Shown here: positions 8,583 to 18,451 of the stretch, piece by piece
Layout of the letters: each line of letters opens with the position of its first letter
Position numbering within the stretch: position 1 is the first letter of the stretch
The notes under the pieces: model-generated
Told to the model about the DNA's origin: nothing
Database searches by the model: none
Seen by the model: the letters and a program-made list of their open reading frames with translations, nothing else
Source of the DNA: Flavobacterium cutihirudinis
GTDB taxonomy: Bacteria > Bacteroidota > Bacteroidia > Flavobacteriales > Flavobacteriaceae
Assembly: GCF_003385895.1 (NCBI RefSeq)
Contig: NZ_QRDQ01000009.1
Location: 310,001-374,000, forward strand
DNA length: 64,000 bases
Direction of reading: 5' to 3'
Program-made: the position numbers and the translations under genes

Positions 8583-11500
8583 ATGAATAAGCTAAAGACC
8601 TTTCTTGTTATTAGTCTTCTTTCTATAAATATATTTGGACAGAATTACCCAATTAGACATCTTGATATTGCATCAGGGCTTTCTAATAATTCGGTTGCAT
8701 CAATATATCAGGATCAAAATGGCTATATGTGGTTTGGAACTTTTGACGGACTCAACAGATATGACGGAAATGATTTTAAAATCTACCGCAATATTCATAC
8801 TGATCCTAATTCTATTCAGGGAAACGCCATAAGCTGCATTGAAGGCGATTATAAAAATAATTTGTGGATAGGAACAACTGCAGGTCCTGTTGTTTTTAAT
8901 GCCGAACGATCTGCTTTTAGTCCACTAAAATATTATGATACGAAGAAAAACATCAAACCTTTAAAAGTTACCGCTTACGAAATAATTGCTGTTCATTCTC
9001 AAAATATCATTCTTGTTGCTACCAAAGAGGCGATCGTACTTTACAAGGAAGGCGAGAAAATTGGAACCGCAATACCTTTTAATGGAAAATTAAATTATAT
9101 CGCTCGATCGATAGCGTATCATGCAAAGAAAAAAATATTTTATGTCTTTGTAACGGGCTCCGGTCTTTGTCAATTCGACATTAAATCCAAAAAACTCACA
9201 CTTCTCAACAATACTATTACAGGCGCGAATTGCATAAAACTAACAAATGAAGGACTTTGGATTGGTTCAGATGAAGGAGCTTATTTGTATAACGAAAACC
9301 AAAATACCTATTCTAAAAATTACTTTCAGGAAAAAACGGTAGTTCGTGATTTTTTTCAGCAAGAAAACAGACTGTGGATTGCTACTGATGGCGCTGGACT
9401 TTACACTATTTCAAAAGGTCAGTCTGCTCCTGTCGCCTATCGCGCAAGCGGCCCTTTTCCGTTGCTTAACAGTAAATCGCTGTACGATATTTTCGAAAGT
9501 AAAAACGGAGAAATGTGGTTCGGAACTTTGCGTGGCGGTGTTAGTATGATGGGTAAAAAACCGCTTTATTTTAATCATTTTAAAAGCAAAGATCCTCAGA
9601 CGAATAAAGAAGATGAAGATCCTGCCGCAAACTTCATGCTTTCTTTTTGTGAAGATGAAAAGAAAAATATCTGGATAGGTACAGATGGCGCGGGAATGCG
9701 ATATTGGAACAGGAAACAAAACACCTACGATGTTTATTCTACGACATCTGGTTTTGGTCGAAAACTTCAAAGCAATTTTGTTACCAGTATCGTCAGAGAT
9801 TCTGACAATTCTATCTGGGTGGCGATGTGGAAAGGTGGCGTTTGCCGAATTGATCCAAAATCAAAAGCAATTCAAAATTTTTCGATTTATAATCAATTCA
9901 CAAAAAAAGCAGAACAGGAATCGTGGTTGCTCTTTTTAGATTCAAGAAATACGTTGTGGCTTGCTATAACAAATGCAGGTGCATTATATCAATTTGATAG
10001 AAAACAAAATAAATTTATCTGCTATAGCAACACTTTGCGCGACGTAACTTGTCTTTACGAAACCAAAGATGGTAATATCTGGGGCGGGACTTTCAATTCT
10101 TTTTTTGAAATAGATTCTAAAACAAAAAAAGTGAAAAACTATCATTCTGATTATACTATAAGATGCATAACCGAAGATCAAAATAAAAATCTTTGGATTG
10201 GCACTGTTGAAGGCGGATTACTTTTATTTAATAGAAAAACAGGAACTGATAAAAAATATACCACCCAAAATGGCCTTTCCAGCAATACAGTACTTCGTCT
10301 TTTGGAAGACAAAAATGGCAATTTATGGATGAGTACGTATCACGGAATCTCCAGATTTAATCCTAAGAATAATACTTTTAGAAATTTTGGAGTTGCAGAT
10401 GGACTACAAGGCAATCAATTTAGTTGGAATGCGGGAACAAAACTTTCTACAGGTGAATTTATTTTTGGAGGTATAAACGGCTTCAATGTTTTTCATCCTG
10501 ACAATATAAAAGACAAAGAAAATACCGGTAAATTTTTATTAAATGATTTACTGGTAAACAATCAATCTCTACCGTTAGACAGCCCATATGTTACAGAAAA
10601 GAAACTCGAAATGATAAGTGCTGCTGAACTTCCTTATGATAAGTCGGCCTTAAGTTTTGATTTTGTGTATCTGGATTATGTCAATTCTGAAAAAATCAAT
10701 ACCGCATATTTTCTTGAAGGTTGGGATAAAAACTGGAATTACACTTCAAAAAACAACAGAGCAAATTATTCGAGACTAACCGAAGGAACGTATGTCTTTA
10801 AAGTAAAAACTACCGACGTTTTTGGAAATTGGACCAATGAAGTAACGCTGGCAACAGTGAAAATTCTTCCGCCCTGGTATAGAACATGGTGGGCTTACAC
10901 CATTTATCTAATCGGTTTAATTGGTGCGATTTACGCCTATGTAGATTATCATAAAAATAAGGAAAGACTTCGTTATGAAATAAAACTTGCCCGAATGGAG
11001 CATAAAAAAGACAAGGAACACGCCGAAAAACAGTTTTCGATGTTTACTTATATGGCGCATGAATTACGTACTCCTTTGTCATTAATTATAAATCCGCTAA
11101 AGAGTGCCATTGAAAGAAAAAACCGCCCCGAAGATGATCTTGATCTAAATCTCGCTTATAAAAATGCCAAACGATTATTGAGCCTTACTGATCAATTATT
11201 ACTTTTTAGAAAAGCAGAAACGGATCTCGATGAACTCAAAATTTCGAAGATAAATCTAAACCAACTTTGTCGTGAAATCTATGAAAGCTTTACGCAAATG
11301 GCAGCCGTTAAAAGCTTAAATTATCAATTTATTGAAGAAAACACACCAACCGAAATTTATGGAGATTATGAAAAAATTGAAATTACGCTATTCAATTTAA
11401 TCTCAAATGCTTTCAAATTCACCCCTAATAAAGGATCGATAACTATTGAAATAGTGGAGAATATTGGTGATGTTTCGATAATTATATCAGATACCGGAAG

Positions 11501-12653
11501 CGGAATTCATGAAGATGACATCGATACTATTTTCGAAAAGTTCAAGCAAATTCAGTCTAAAAGCAGCAATGGTTTTGGAATAGGACTTTATATTGCCAAA
11601 TATTTTGTAAATAAACATCATGGCGAAATAAAATGCAAAAGCAAAGTTGGAGAAGGTACTTCGTTTATTATCACACTTCCAAAAGGAAATAGCCATTTTG
11701 CGGAAATGAATATAAACGAAAATCATCCGCATATGTCTCCAATCGTAGGGGAACTTCTTGAAGGAATGCCTGCTGCTTCTCAAAATATATACGAAAAAAG
11801 TATCGAGCCATCACAACCGGAAAATCTTCAGGAGGAAATAATCAGTACTAAAAAAGTATTGTTGGTTGTTGAAGATAATCCTGAAATGAATCATTATCTC
11901 GTGCAGCTTTTTTCTAAAAACTACATTGTTTATTCTGCAGCCAATGGCCTTGAAGGATTAAAATTGGTAGAAAAACACATGCCTGATATTGTTCTGAGTG
12001 ATATTTCTATGGAAGGCATGAACGGTTTGGATTTATGCAAAAAAATAAAACAAAACGATGATTTAAGCCATGTTCCGGTAATACTTCTTACCGCTACAAC
12101 CAGCAACGATATTCACTTGCAAAGTATTACAGAAGGCGCCGATGATTATGTTACCAAACCTTTTGACAGTGAAATACTTCTTGCACGAGTAGATTCGGTT
12201 CTTCGAAACAGAGGGCAATTACGCAAGTATTTCTTAGACAGCATTACACTTCGTGAAAATGTAAATAAAGTTCCCGCTGAATACAAAGAGTTTCTTGATA
12301 AATGTATTGAAATCGTTGAAGCCAATCTCGAAAATAGCGAATTTAACCTAAAGAGTTTCTCAGCAGAAATGGGTATGAGCCATTCAAGTCTGTATAAAAA
12401 GATTAAAGCAATTTCGGGGCAAACCGTAAATGTTTTCATCAGATCCATCAGAATCCGAAGAGCCGCAGTAATTATGCTTACGGAGAACATTAATATCGCG
12501 CAGGTTGGACCGCAGGTTGGTATTGAAGATCAACGTTATTTCCGTCAACAATTCATAAAATTGTTTGGAATGAAACCTTCTGAATATATCAAAAAATATA
12601 GAAATTCATTTAATAAGGAATTGAATGTCATTCAGAAAAAGGATGTTACGTAA
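8583..12653 (+). CDS. Hybrid two-component system sensor/regulator (HTCS)
   Basis: I place the start at ATG 8583 (1356 residues), not at the in-frame ATG 8508, because only this start gives a clean signal peptide (cut after NIFG). Order of parts: periplasmic two-component propeller repeats (about 20-690, repeated NxWxGT/GL-type motifs), a Y_Y_Y domain (about 700-770), one membrane segment (about 775-798), HisKA with His826 in MAHELRTPLS, HATPase (NAFKFTP, DTGSGI, GFGIGLY), a receiver domain with Asp1140 in VLSDISMEG, and a C-terminal AraC helix-turn-helix. Such proteins bind an oligosaccharide outside and switch on the neighbouring Sus operon. It faces away from susC, so the galactan operon is its expected target. 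Confidence 0.93.
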   Translation: MNKLKTFLVISLLSINIFGQNYPIRHLDIASGLSNNSVASIYQDQNGYMWFGTFDGLNRYDGNDFKIYRNIHTDPNSIQGNAISCIEGDYKNNLWIGTTAGPVVFNAERSAFSPLKYYDTKKNIKPLKVTAYEIIAVHSQNIILVATKEAIVLYKEGEKIGTAIPFNGKLNYIARSIAYHAKKKIFYVFVTGSGLCQFDIKSKKLTLLNNTITGANCIKLTNEGLWIGSDEGAYLYNENQNTYSKNYFQEKTVVRDFFQQENRLWIATDGAGLYTISKGQSAPVAYRASGPFPLLNSKSLYDIFESKNGEMWFGTLRGGVSMMGKKPLYFNHFKSKDPQTNKEDEDPAANFMLSFCEDEKKNIWIGTDGAGMRYWNRKQNTYDVYSTTSGFGRKLQSNFVTSIVRDSDNSIWVAMWKGGVCRIDPKSKAIQNFSIYNQFTKKAEQESWLLFLDSRNTLWLAITNAGALYQFDRKQNKFICYSNTLRDVTCLYETKDGNIWGGTFNSFFEIDSKTKKVKNYHSDYTIRCITEDQNKNLWIGTVEGGLLLFNRKTGTDKKYTTQNGLSSNTVLRLLEDKNGNLWMSTYHGISRFNPKNNTFRNFGVADGLQGNQFSWNAGTKLSTGEFIFGGINGFNVFHPDNIKDKENTGKFLLNDLLVNNQSLPLDSPYVTEKKLEMISAAELPYDKSALSFDFVYLDYVNSEKINTAYFLEGWDKNWNYTSKNNRANYSRLTEGTYVFKVKTTDVFGNWTNEVTLATVKILPPWYRTWWAYTIYLIGLIGAIYAYVDYHKNKERLRYEIKLARMEHKKDKEHAEKQFSMFTYMAHELRTPLSLIINPLKSAIERKNRPEDDLDLNLAYKNAKRLLSLTDQLLLFRKAETDLDELKISKINLNQLCREIYESFTQMAAVKSLNYQFIEENTPTEIYGDYEKIEITLFNLISNAFKFTPNKGSITIEIVENIGDVSIIISDTGSGIHEDDIDTIFEKFKQIQSKSSNGFGIGLYIAKYFVNKHHGEIKCKSKVGEGTSFIITLPKGNSHFAEMNINENHPHMSPIVGELLEGMPAASQNIYEKSIEPSQPENLQEEIISTKKVLLVVEDNPEMNHYLVQLFSKNYIVYSAANGLEGLKLVEKHMPDIVLSDISMEGMNGLDLCKKIKQNDDLSHVPVILLTATTSNDIHLQSITEGADDYVTKPFDSEILLARVDSVLRNRGQLRKYFLDSITLRENVNKVPAEYKEFLDKCIEIVEANLENSEFNLKSFSAEMGMSHSSLYKKIKAISGQTVNVFIRSIRIRRAAVIMLTENINIAQVGPQVGIEDQRYFRQQFIKLFGMKPSEYIKKYRNSFNKELNVIQKKDVT

Positions 12654-12890
12654 TATTAAATTTATACTACTTGAAAAGTAAAGAAAGCCTAGATATGCAA
12701 ATAAAAAAAACTTATTATTGACTTATGTAACGTTAGCTAAAAAAATCAATAACTAATGAATTTGAAATCAGTACACTATTTCTTCATTAACACAACTCCT
12801 TCTCTGGTTTCAGAAATCTAAAGTCTTTAATTACATTTGATGAAGTATATATTCCTTTTATAAAATGAAGACTTCAGTTCGATTAAAATT

Positions 12891-15008
12891 TTATTTAAAA
12901 ATATTCCTAATTGATTTTCCTATTTCAGCAAAATCATCATGACTGCTGACAGATCTTTTTTCAGTATTATTTGCAGGCGTTTTAGAAAATGGATAAATAA
13001 GCATGTAATTACTAGTATTGAATTTATGGTTCAAAAGATCCGGAATATCTCTCATTCGGGAAAAATACGAATGCATGCCTCTATCGCCCATCATAATGAT
13101 CAGCCCTTCATTTTCTTCGATAGCTAATGCGGTTTTTTCAGCATCTTCCCAATTTAAAAAAACATCAAATGTAGCTTCGATTGAAGCTTTCTTAGCGATT
13201 CTTTTTAAAATATTCAAGGTTTTCTCTTTTCCATAAAAACTCATTTTGGCACCCGAATTGCGGCCAATGTTCCAGATTCTTAACATAGAATGAAAAAAAC
13301 CTGCATCCATTTCGGCATCGGCTGGTATAAAAACCAAATATCGTTTAACAGTAGCTGCTGGTTGTACCGCATGATAAACCATTAAATTTATACTTTTATT
13401 TCGGAGATAGCCATTGTATAAATTATAAACAAAAGAAGCCGAAAATCCCTTTCCTCCTTCAAGTCCCACAATAAGATCGGTGATTTCTTTTTCCTTTATT
13501 ACGTTACTGATTCCGCCTGCTGTATCATTATCATGACGCGTTATAGGATTCAATACCACATCAGCTGCAGCTGCCGCTTTGACAGCAGTATCTAATATTT
13601 TTTCCGCATTTTTCACAGAAGATTCATTAGCATCCTCATTAATTACATTTACCGCATAAAGCTCTTTATTAGAGGCTGTTTTTACCATTAATCCGAGGTT
13701 TACCATTTTTTCTACGGTTGCCTCATGGTTCACTGCCAAAAGTATATTTTCTTTCTCTTCGCTATTTCCTGAAACAGTATTATCTCTATCTGCCTGCGCA
13801 ATACGCTGTGCACTTGCCATTGAGACAAACGAAGATATTGTACAAGAAACAAGAATAAGAAGAATACTGCCGTTAAGCACGTGTTCATTTAAAAGCCTAA
13901 TAGGTTCTCCCGCATCATTTTCCCCAATAATAATGTTATACCCTACCATTACTGATGCCAGCGTAGCAGCTGCCGATGCCGAACTCATTCCAAAAATCAG
14001 CTTTCCTTCATCATTAGTGAATTTAAATGTTTTTTGGGTCATAATGGCCGCTACATATTTTCCGCCAATAGAAGCAATAAGCATAATAGCTGCTACGCCC
14101 AAAGTTTCCCAGCTTTGTATAAACGCATTAAAATCGATCAACATTCCGACACTTATCAAAAAGAAAGGGATAAAAATGGCATTTCCCACAAACTCTACCC
14201 TGTTCATTAATGATGATGTATGCGGAATTAACTTATTTAAAGCCAATCCAGCAAAAAAAGCACCAATAATAGATTCAATTCCTGCAAGCTCAGCTAGAAG
14301 CGCCGCCAGATAAATCATTACAATAACAAAAAGATATTGAGAAATTTTGTCCTCTACATTTTTAAAAAACCATCTGGCAATTATGGGAAAAATCAATAAT
14401 ACGATTAAAGTAAAAACAACCATTGAAACGGACAATTTGATCCAAAAAGCAGTTCCCGCTTCTCCTTGTGACATCCCGACAATAGCCGCCAAAACTAAAA
14501 GCGAAAGAACATCTGTAATCATTGTACCTCCTACAGTTATGTTTACGGCAAGATTTTTAGCAATACCCATACCGCTTACCATTGGATAGACAATTAAAGT
14601 ATGTGACGAAAAAAGACTAGCAAAAAGAATTGAAGTCAACAACGAAAAACCAAGAATATAATAACCTCCAAAAAGTCCGAGCGTAAATGGAACAGCGAAA
14701 GTAAATATCGAAAAAATAATACTCTTCCATTTGTTCTTTTTAAAATCGGCCATATCGATTTCAAGACCTGCTAAGAACATGATATACAAAAGACCCGTTG
14801 TTCCTGTAACCACAACGCTGCTGTCTCTTGAAAGCACCCCAAAACCATTAGGACCAATAAGTGCCCCGGCAATAATAAGACCGAGCAAATGCGGCACTTT
14901 AATTTTATTAAGCAAAAGTGGTATGCATAGAATGATGATAATTTCTATAAGATACTTTAAAAGCGGATCTTCAATAGGAAGTGTTAGATGTTGTATACTC
15001 AGCAGCAT
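12891..15008 (-). CDS. Cation:proton antiporter (CPA2/Kef-like) with Usp-like C-terminus
   Basis: 705 residues. Residues about 15-400 hold 12 or more hydrophobic segments of the Na+/H+ exchanger domain, with LLGLIIAGALIGPNGFG near the start and LAGIESIIGAFFAGLALNKLIP in the middle. The tail (about 430-650) looks like a universal-stress-protein fold (ILLAVNHEATVEKMVNLG, DLIVGLEGGKGFSASFVYNL) and is probably a cytoplasmic regulatory domain. The ion (K+ or Na+) cannot be told from sequence. The upstream lipoprotein gene ends 3 bp before this start, so they are likely co-transcribed. A 237-bp spacer with no recognisable element separates it from the converging regulator gene. Confidence 0.85.
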   Translation of the reverse strand: MLLSIQHLTLPIEDPLLKYLIEIIIILCIPLLLNKIKVPHLLGLIIAGALIGPNGFGVLSRDSSVVVTGTTGLLYIMFLAGLEIDMADFKKNKWKSIIFSIFTFAVPFTLGLFGGYYILGFSLLTSILFASLFSSHTLIVYPMVSGMGIAKNLAVNITVGGTMITDVLSLLVLAAIVGMSQGEAGTAFWIKLSVSMVVFTLIVLLIFPIIARWFFKNVEDKISQYLFVIVMIYLAALLAELAGIESIIGAFFAGLALNKLIPHTSSLMNRVEFVGNAIFIPFFLISVGMLIDFNAFIQSWETLGVAAIMLIASIGGKYVAAIMTQKTFKFTNDEGKLIFGMSSASAAATLASVMVGYNIIIGENDAGEPIRLLNEHVLNGSILLILVSCTISSFVSMASAQRIAQADRDNTVSGNSEEKENILLAVNHEATVEKMVNLGLMVKTASNKELYAVNVINEDANESSVKNAEKILDTAVKAAAAADVVLNPITRHDNDTAGGISNVIKEKEITDLIVGLEGGKGFSASFVYNLYNGYLRNKSINLMVYHAVQPAATVKRYLVFIPADAEMDAGFFHSMLRIWNIGRNSGAKMSFYGKEKTLNILKRIAKKASIEATFDVFLNWEDAEKTALAIEENEGLIIMMGDRGMHSYFSRMRDIPDLLNHKFNTSNYMLIYPFSKTPANNTEKRSVSSHDDFAEIGKSIRNIFK

Positions 15009-15011
15009 AAA

Positions 15012-15587
15012 TTACTTTTTAGTGGATGGAGTAAGTTCGACTGAGAATTTTGCGATACAATTATCCTCACCAATAATAGTTTGTGTGCCCTTGATAATAT
15101 TCTTTTTAATATCATCCAATTCCACACTAACCTTAATTTTGTTTTTAACAGAAGTTTCTTTTACAGAATCAAGAACAATTTTACTGTCTAAATAGTGTCC
15201 GTTAAAAACACGCTTGATTTGATTATTGCTAATAACATTGGTATACATTCCGATAGAGTCAGATATAAATTCCCAAATCTCACTGCGCTGATCGCCAATA
15301 ACATAATTACTGCAGTTAGATTCCCTGCAGATCATTTTACTGTTCCATTTAATTTTAAGACTTTCCGGCCATTCCTTAACTTTAGGAAGAGTGTCAATTA
15401 CTTTTGAAACAGACATCAAACTGTCTCTCATTTTTAACAGTTTATCATATTCTGCTTCCTTATTTTCAAATTGTTTTTCACGTTCCAAAAGTGCGTTTTC
15501 ACGAAGCGTGAGTTCTTGCTCTTTTTTATTGCTACAAGAACACAAAATGAATAGGAAAGTCAGAAATAAAAGCCCTTTAATAGTCAT
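15012..15587 (-). CDS. Small lipoprotein of unknown function
   Basis: 191 residues. The signal peptide has a lipobox (FILCSC, Cys about 18) and is followed by a charged, probably coiled-coil stretch (about 22-60, rich in E, K, L, R). The rest is a Lys-rich soluble domain containing MICRESNCSNYVIGDQRSEIW. I recognise no catalytic motif or named family. It ends 3 bp before the antiporter start and should be in the same transcript. It could be an envelope partner or sensor of the antiporter, but that rests on position alone. Confidence 0.7.
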   Translation of the reverse strand: MTIKGLLFLTFLFILCSCSNKKEQELTLRENALLEREKQFENKEAEYDKLLKMRDSLMSVSKVIDTLPKVKEWPESLKIKWNSKMICRESNCSNYVIGDQRSEIWEFISDSIGMYTNVISNNQIKRVFNGHYLDSKIVLDSVKETSVKNKIKVSVELDDIKKNIIKGTQTIIGEDNCIAKFSVELTPSTKK

Positions 15588-15895
15588 AAGAATTGATTTT
15601 GGATTCTACAAGTTAAGCAGAAAAATCCTTTTAATCATTCAAAAACCAATAAAATAGAAATTTTGCTTCTTATTTTGAGCCTAATATTGTAGATTTCAAA
15701 CCCACATTTCTTTGCAATATATTACTTCAAAAAGCTTTCACCGTTTTATAAAAATATTTGAAATCATTCTATATTTCCCCTCAATTCTTTCTTTAGGCTG
15801 AGTAAAAATTTATATTTAAATTTTGCTATCTCACAGGTTTTGAGATTACTTGCAACTTTTGAAATTCATTTTGCTTTTTAGGAAAGCGTTAAAAC

Positions 15896-15926
15896 AAAAA
15901 AAGCCACTCAAATTGAGTGGCTTTTC
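15896..15926 (-). terminator. Rho-independent terminator of the tRNA operon
   Basis: On the minus strand a GCCACTC/GAGTGGC stem (extended by AA/TT and A/U pairs) with a 5-nt loop is followed by seven Us. It stands just after tRNA-Arg, the last tRNA gene. The rest of 15588-15895 is A+T-rich and shows no gene or clear element. Confidence 0.85.
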
Positions 15927-15927
15927 G

Positions 15928-16001
15928 TGATTCCAGAAGGATTCGAACCTTCGACCTACGCATTAGAAGTGCGTTGCTCTATCCAGCTGAGCTATGGAAC
16001 C
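15928..16001 (-). tRNA. tRNA-Arg (anticodon TCT)
   Basis: A 74-nt cloverleaf on minus. The acceptor GGTTCCA pairs with TGGAATC (one G-U), the discriminator is A and CCA is not encoded. The anticodon arm is CGCACTTCTAATGCG, giving TCT. The T arm is AAGGTTCGAATCCTT. It is the last gene of the three-tRNA cluster. Confidence 0.95.
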
Positions 16002-16031
16002 ATTTCTTTTCAAACTTATGGTAAAGTTTAG

Positions 16032-16106
16032 TCGGGGTGGCAGGATTCGAACCTGCGGCCTCCTGCTCCCAAAGCAGGCGCGATAACCGGGCTACGCTAC
16101 ACCCCG
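16032..16106 (-). tRNA. tRNA-Pro (anticodon TGG)
   Basis: A 75-nt cloverleaf on minus. The acceptor CGGGGTG pairs with CACCCCG, discriminator A, no encoded CCA. The anticodon arm CCTGCTTTGGGAGCAGG gives TGG, and the T arm is CAGGTTCGAATCCTG. It is the middle gene of the cluster, 30 bp from tRNA-Arg. Confidence 0.95.
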
Positions 16107-16120
16107 AGGCAAAATTTAAG

Positions 16121-16204
16121 CGGAGAGACAGGGACTCGAACCCTGGCGACGGTTACCCGTCGACAGATTAGCAATCTGCTCCATTACCGCTCTGGCACCT
16201 CTCC
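16121..16204 (-). tRNA. tRNA-Ser (anticodon GCT)
   Basis: An 84-nt type II tRNA on minus. The acceptor GGAGAGG pairs with TCTCTCC, discriminator G. The anticodon arm CAGATTGCTAATCTG gives GCT. The long variable arm (CGACGGGTAACCGTCG) is typical of serine tRNAs. It is the first gene of the cluster. Confidence 0.95.
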
Positions 16205-16236
16205 AAGCTCAAGAAACGTGTTCTGTTTTGCGGTTG

Positions 16237-16268
16237 CAAATGTAAGACAACATTCCATATCTCACAAC
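16237..16268 (-). promoter_or_regulatory. Promoter of the tRNA-Ser-Pro-Arg operon
   Basis: On minus, TACATTTG (16244-16237) matches the Bacteroidota -7 box TAnnTTTG exactly. GTTG (16268-16265) stands 20 nt upstream as a -33 box with one mismatch to TTTG. The first tRNA base lies 32 nt beyond the -7 box. Confidence 0.6.
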
Positions 16269-16386
16269 TATTTTTGCGCTTTTTTTAAAGTTTTTTTAAT
16301 CTTTTTTTTAAAACACTTCACAATCAAACAAATAGAATTAACAAAAATTTCATCTCGAATTTAAAATCGTGCTATTTGATACAAAA

Positions 16387-16417
16387 TTTGAATTTATTCA
16401 AATAAACAGTAAATTTG
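16387..16417 (+). promoter_or_regulatory. Promoter of the thiolase gene
   Basis: TTTG (16387-16390), 19 nt, then TAAATTTG (16410-16417): both boxes match the Bacteroidota housekeeping consensus exactly. The thiolase ATG is 25 nt downstream. Confidence 0.75.
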
Positions 16418-16441
16418 CTAGATAACTAATATTAACAGAAA

Positions 16442-17620
16442 ATGAACAAAAGAGTTGTGATTGTTTCTGCCGTTAGAACACCTATCGGAAGTTTCATGGG
16501 AGGGTTATCTACTGTAACCGCACCAAAATTAGGCGCTGCCGCTATTAAAGGAGCCCTTCAAAAAATTAACCTAGACCCAAAATTAGTTGATGAAGTTTTT
16601 ATGGGGAATGTAATTCAGGCAGGCGTTGGACAAGCTCCGGCGCGTCAGGCGGCACTTTTTGCCGGTTTGTCTGAAGAAGTTGCTGCAACAACAGTTAACA
16701 AAGTTTGTGCTTCCGGAATGAAAGCGGTTATGTTTGCTGCTCAGGCAATCGCCTGCGGAGATGCTGAAGTTGTAGTGGCTGGCGGAATGGAAAGCATGAG
16801 CTTAATTCCACACTACGTACAAATGCGTGCCGGAAACAAATTTGGCCCGGCAACAATGCTTGACGGAATGCAGAAAGATGGTTTGACAGATGCTTACGAT
16901 AACAACGCAATGGGAGTTTGCGCTGATTTATGTGCAACTGAATACAACATCAGCCGTGAAGAACAGGATAATTTCGCTATTCAATCGTACGAAAGAAGTG
17001 CAAAAGCCTGGGATGCCGGAAAGTTCGATAATGAAGTTGTTCCTGTAGAAGTTCCGCAAAGACGTGGCGAACCAATTATATTTTCAAAAGACGAAGAATA
17101 TACCAACGTTAAATTAGATAAAATCCCATCTTTAAGTCCAGTTTTCACAAAAGACGGAACTGTAACTGCTGCAAATGCTTCAACAATCAACGATGGAGCT
17201 GCTGCATTAATTTTAATGTCGGAAGAAAAAGCAAATGCATTAGGTTTAAAGCCTCTTGCATACATAAAAGGATATGCAGATGCTGCTCAAGAACCAAAAT
17301 GGTTTACGACAAGTCCTGCAAAAGCACTTCCAAAAGCTTTAGACAAAGCAGGAATTGCGATCTCTGATGTTGATTATTTCGAATTCAATGAAGCGTTTTC
17401 TGTAGTTGGTTTAGCCAATTCAAAAATTTTAAATCTTGATAACAATAAAGTAAACGTAAACGGAGGCGCAGTTTCATTAGGACATCCGCTAGGTTGTTCA
17501 GGTGCCAGAATTATTGTAACTTTAATAAATGTCTTAGAACAAAACAATGCTAAAACCGGAGCAGCTGCAATTTGCAACGGCGGCGGTGGCGCATCTGCAA
17601 TTGTTATTGAAAGAGCTTAA
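16442..17620 (+). CDS. Acetyl-CoA C-acetyltransferase (thiolase)
   Basis: 392 residues, the standard length of biosynthetic thiolases. The nucleophile Cys89 lies in NKVCASGMKA. The His of SLGHPLGCSGARI (about 349) and the Cys of AICNGGGGAS (about 379) complete the active site. The enzyme joins two acetyl-CoA into acetoacetyl-CoA, or splits 3-ketoacyl-CoA in the reverse sense. A strong TTTG/TAnnTTTG promoter lies just ahead and a terminator just behind, so it is transcribed alone. No beta-oxidation or polyhydroxyalkanoate partner is adjacent, so the direction used in vivo is open. atoB or fadA-type naming would be a guess. Confidence 0.93.
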   Translation: MNKRVVIVSAVRTPIGSFMGGLSTVTAPKLGAAAIKGALQKINLDPKLVDEVFMGNVIQAGVGQAPARQAALFAGLSEEVAATTVNKVCASGMKAVMFAAQAIACGDAEVVVAGGMESMSLIPHYVQMRAGNKFGPATMLDGMQKDGLTDAYDNNAMGVCADLCATEYNISREEQDNFAIQSYERSAKAWDAGKFDNEVVPVEVPQRRGEPIIFSKDEEYTNVKLDKIPSLSPVFTKDGTVTAANASTINDGAAALILMSEEKANALGLKPLAYIKGYADAAQEPKWFTTSPAKALPKALDKAGIAISDVDYFEFNEAFSVVGLANSKILNLDNNKVNVNGGAVSLGHPLGCSGARIIVTLINVLEQNNAKTGAAAICNGGGGASAIVIERA

Positions 17621-17633
17621 ATAACATTATACG

Positions 17634-17669
17634 AAATTAGGAGTTATAGCAATTATAACTCCTAATTTT
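17634..17669 (+). terminator. Rho-independent terminator after thiolase
   Basis: A perfect 13-bp stem, ATTAGGAGTTATA (17636-17648) and its complement (17654-17666), encloses a 5-nt loop and is followed by Ts. It begins about 15 bp after the thiolase stop. Confidence 0.85.
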
Positions 17670-17689
17670 AAACTTATAAATTACCCTAA

Positions 17690-18451
17690 ATGTTCGGAAT
17701 TTGCAATTTAGCTATAGTACCCGTTCGATCTGAACCAAGCGATAGAAGTGAAATCGTTACGCAACTTTTGTTTGGTGAACATATCGAAATCTTAGAACGC
17801 CAAAATCAATGGGCTAAAATAAGAATTCAATATGATGATTATGTAGGTTGGGTGGATTCTAAACAATATCAGATCATTTCTGAAGAACAATTTAATCAAT
17901 TAAGCAAAGAAGCCATTATTTTAAATGCTGATTTAATTGATTATATCACTGCCCCAAACAACTTGTTACTTCCAATTCCGTTAGGAGCTTCTTTATCTTT
18001 TTTAAACAACGGCGAAATCAATACTTCAAATTTTGATTTTGAAGGAACAAAAACCAGCGGAATAAAACCAAAAAATGCCATCATTAACACCGCATTTATG
18101 TATTTAAATGCACCTTATTTATGGGGAGGAAAAACACCTTTCGGTATCGATTGCTCTGGTTTCACGCAAATGGTTTATAAATTAAACGGATATAAAATTC
18201 ACCGCGATGCATCTCAACAGGCGCTCGAAGGCGAACCTTTAAGTTTTATCGAAGAAAGTGAACCGGGAGATTTAGCCTTTTTTGATAATGACGAAGGAAA
18301 CATCATTCATGTCGGAATCATTATGGAGAATAACTATATCATTCACGCAAGTGGAAAAGTACGTATCGACCGTTTAGATCACACAGGAATTTATAATCCA
18401 GAAATAAACAAACACACGCATAAATTAAGAGTGATTAAGAAGATTATCTAA
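17690..18451 (+). CDS. NlpC/P60 family peptidoglycan endopeptidase with SH3 domain
   Basis: 253 residues. An N-terminal bacterial SH3-like domain (about 5-65, PVRSEPSDRSEIVTQLLFGE and YVGWVDSKQY) probably binds cell wall. A linker follows, then an NlpC/P60 catalytic domain (about 125-250) with Cys155 in FGIDCSGFTQ, His207 in IIHVGI and His219 in YIIHASG as third residue. Members cut between D-Glu and diaminopimelate in stem peptides. I see no classical signal peptide (MFGICNLAIVPV), as in YkfC-type enzymes that recycle peptides in the cytoplasm, so location is uncertain. It stands alone between a terminator and a palindromic intergenic repeat. Confidence 0.87.
   Translation: MFGICNLAIVPVRSEPSDRSEIVTQLLFGEHIEILERQNQWAKIRIQYDDYVGWVDSKQYQIISEEQFNQLSKEAIILNADLIDYITAPNNLLLPIPLGASLSFLNNGEINTSNFDFEGTKTSGIKPKNAIINTAFMYLNAPYLWGGKTPFGIDCSGFTQMVYKLNGYKIHRDASQQALEGEPLSFIEESEPGDLAFFDNDEGNIIHVGIIMENNYIIHASGKVRIDRLDHTGIYNPEINKHTHKLRVIKKII

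Noticed and set aside
13933..15195. Several open frames on plus across the antiporter gene
   Set aside because: Shadows of the minus-strand membrane protein: they lack starts, families and sensible composition.
15928..16204. tRNA cluster as an integration site for a mobile island
   Set aside because: No integrase gene and no repeated tRNA 3' end found nearby; genes on both sides look chromosomal.
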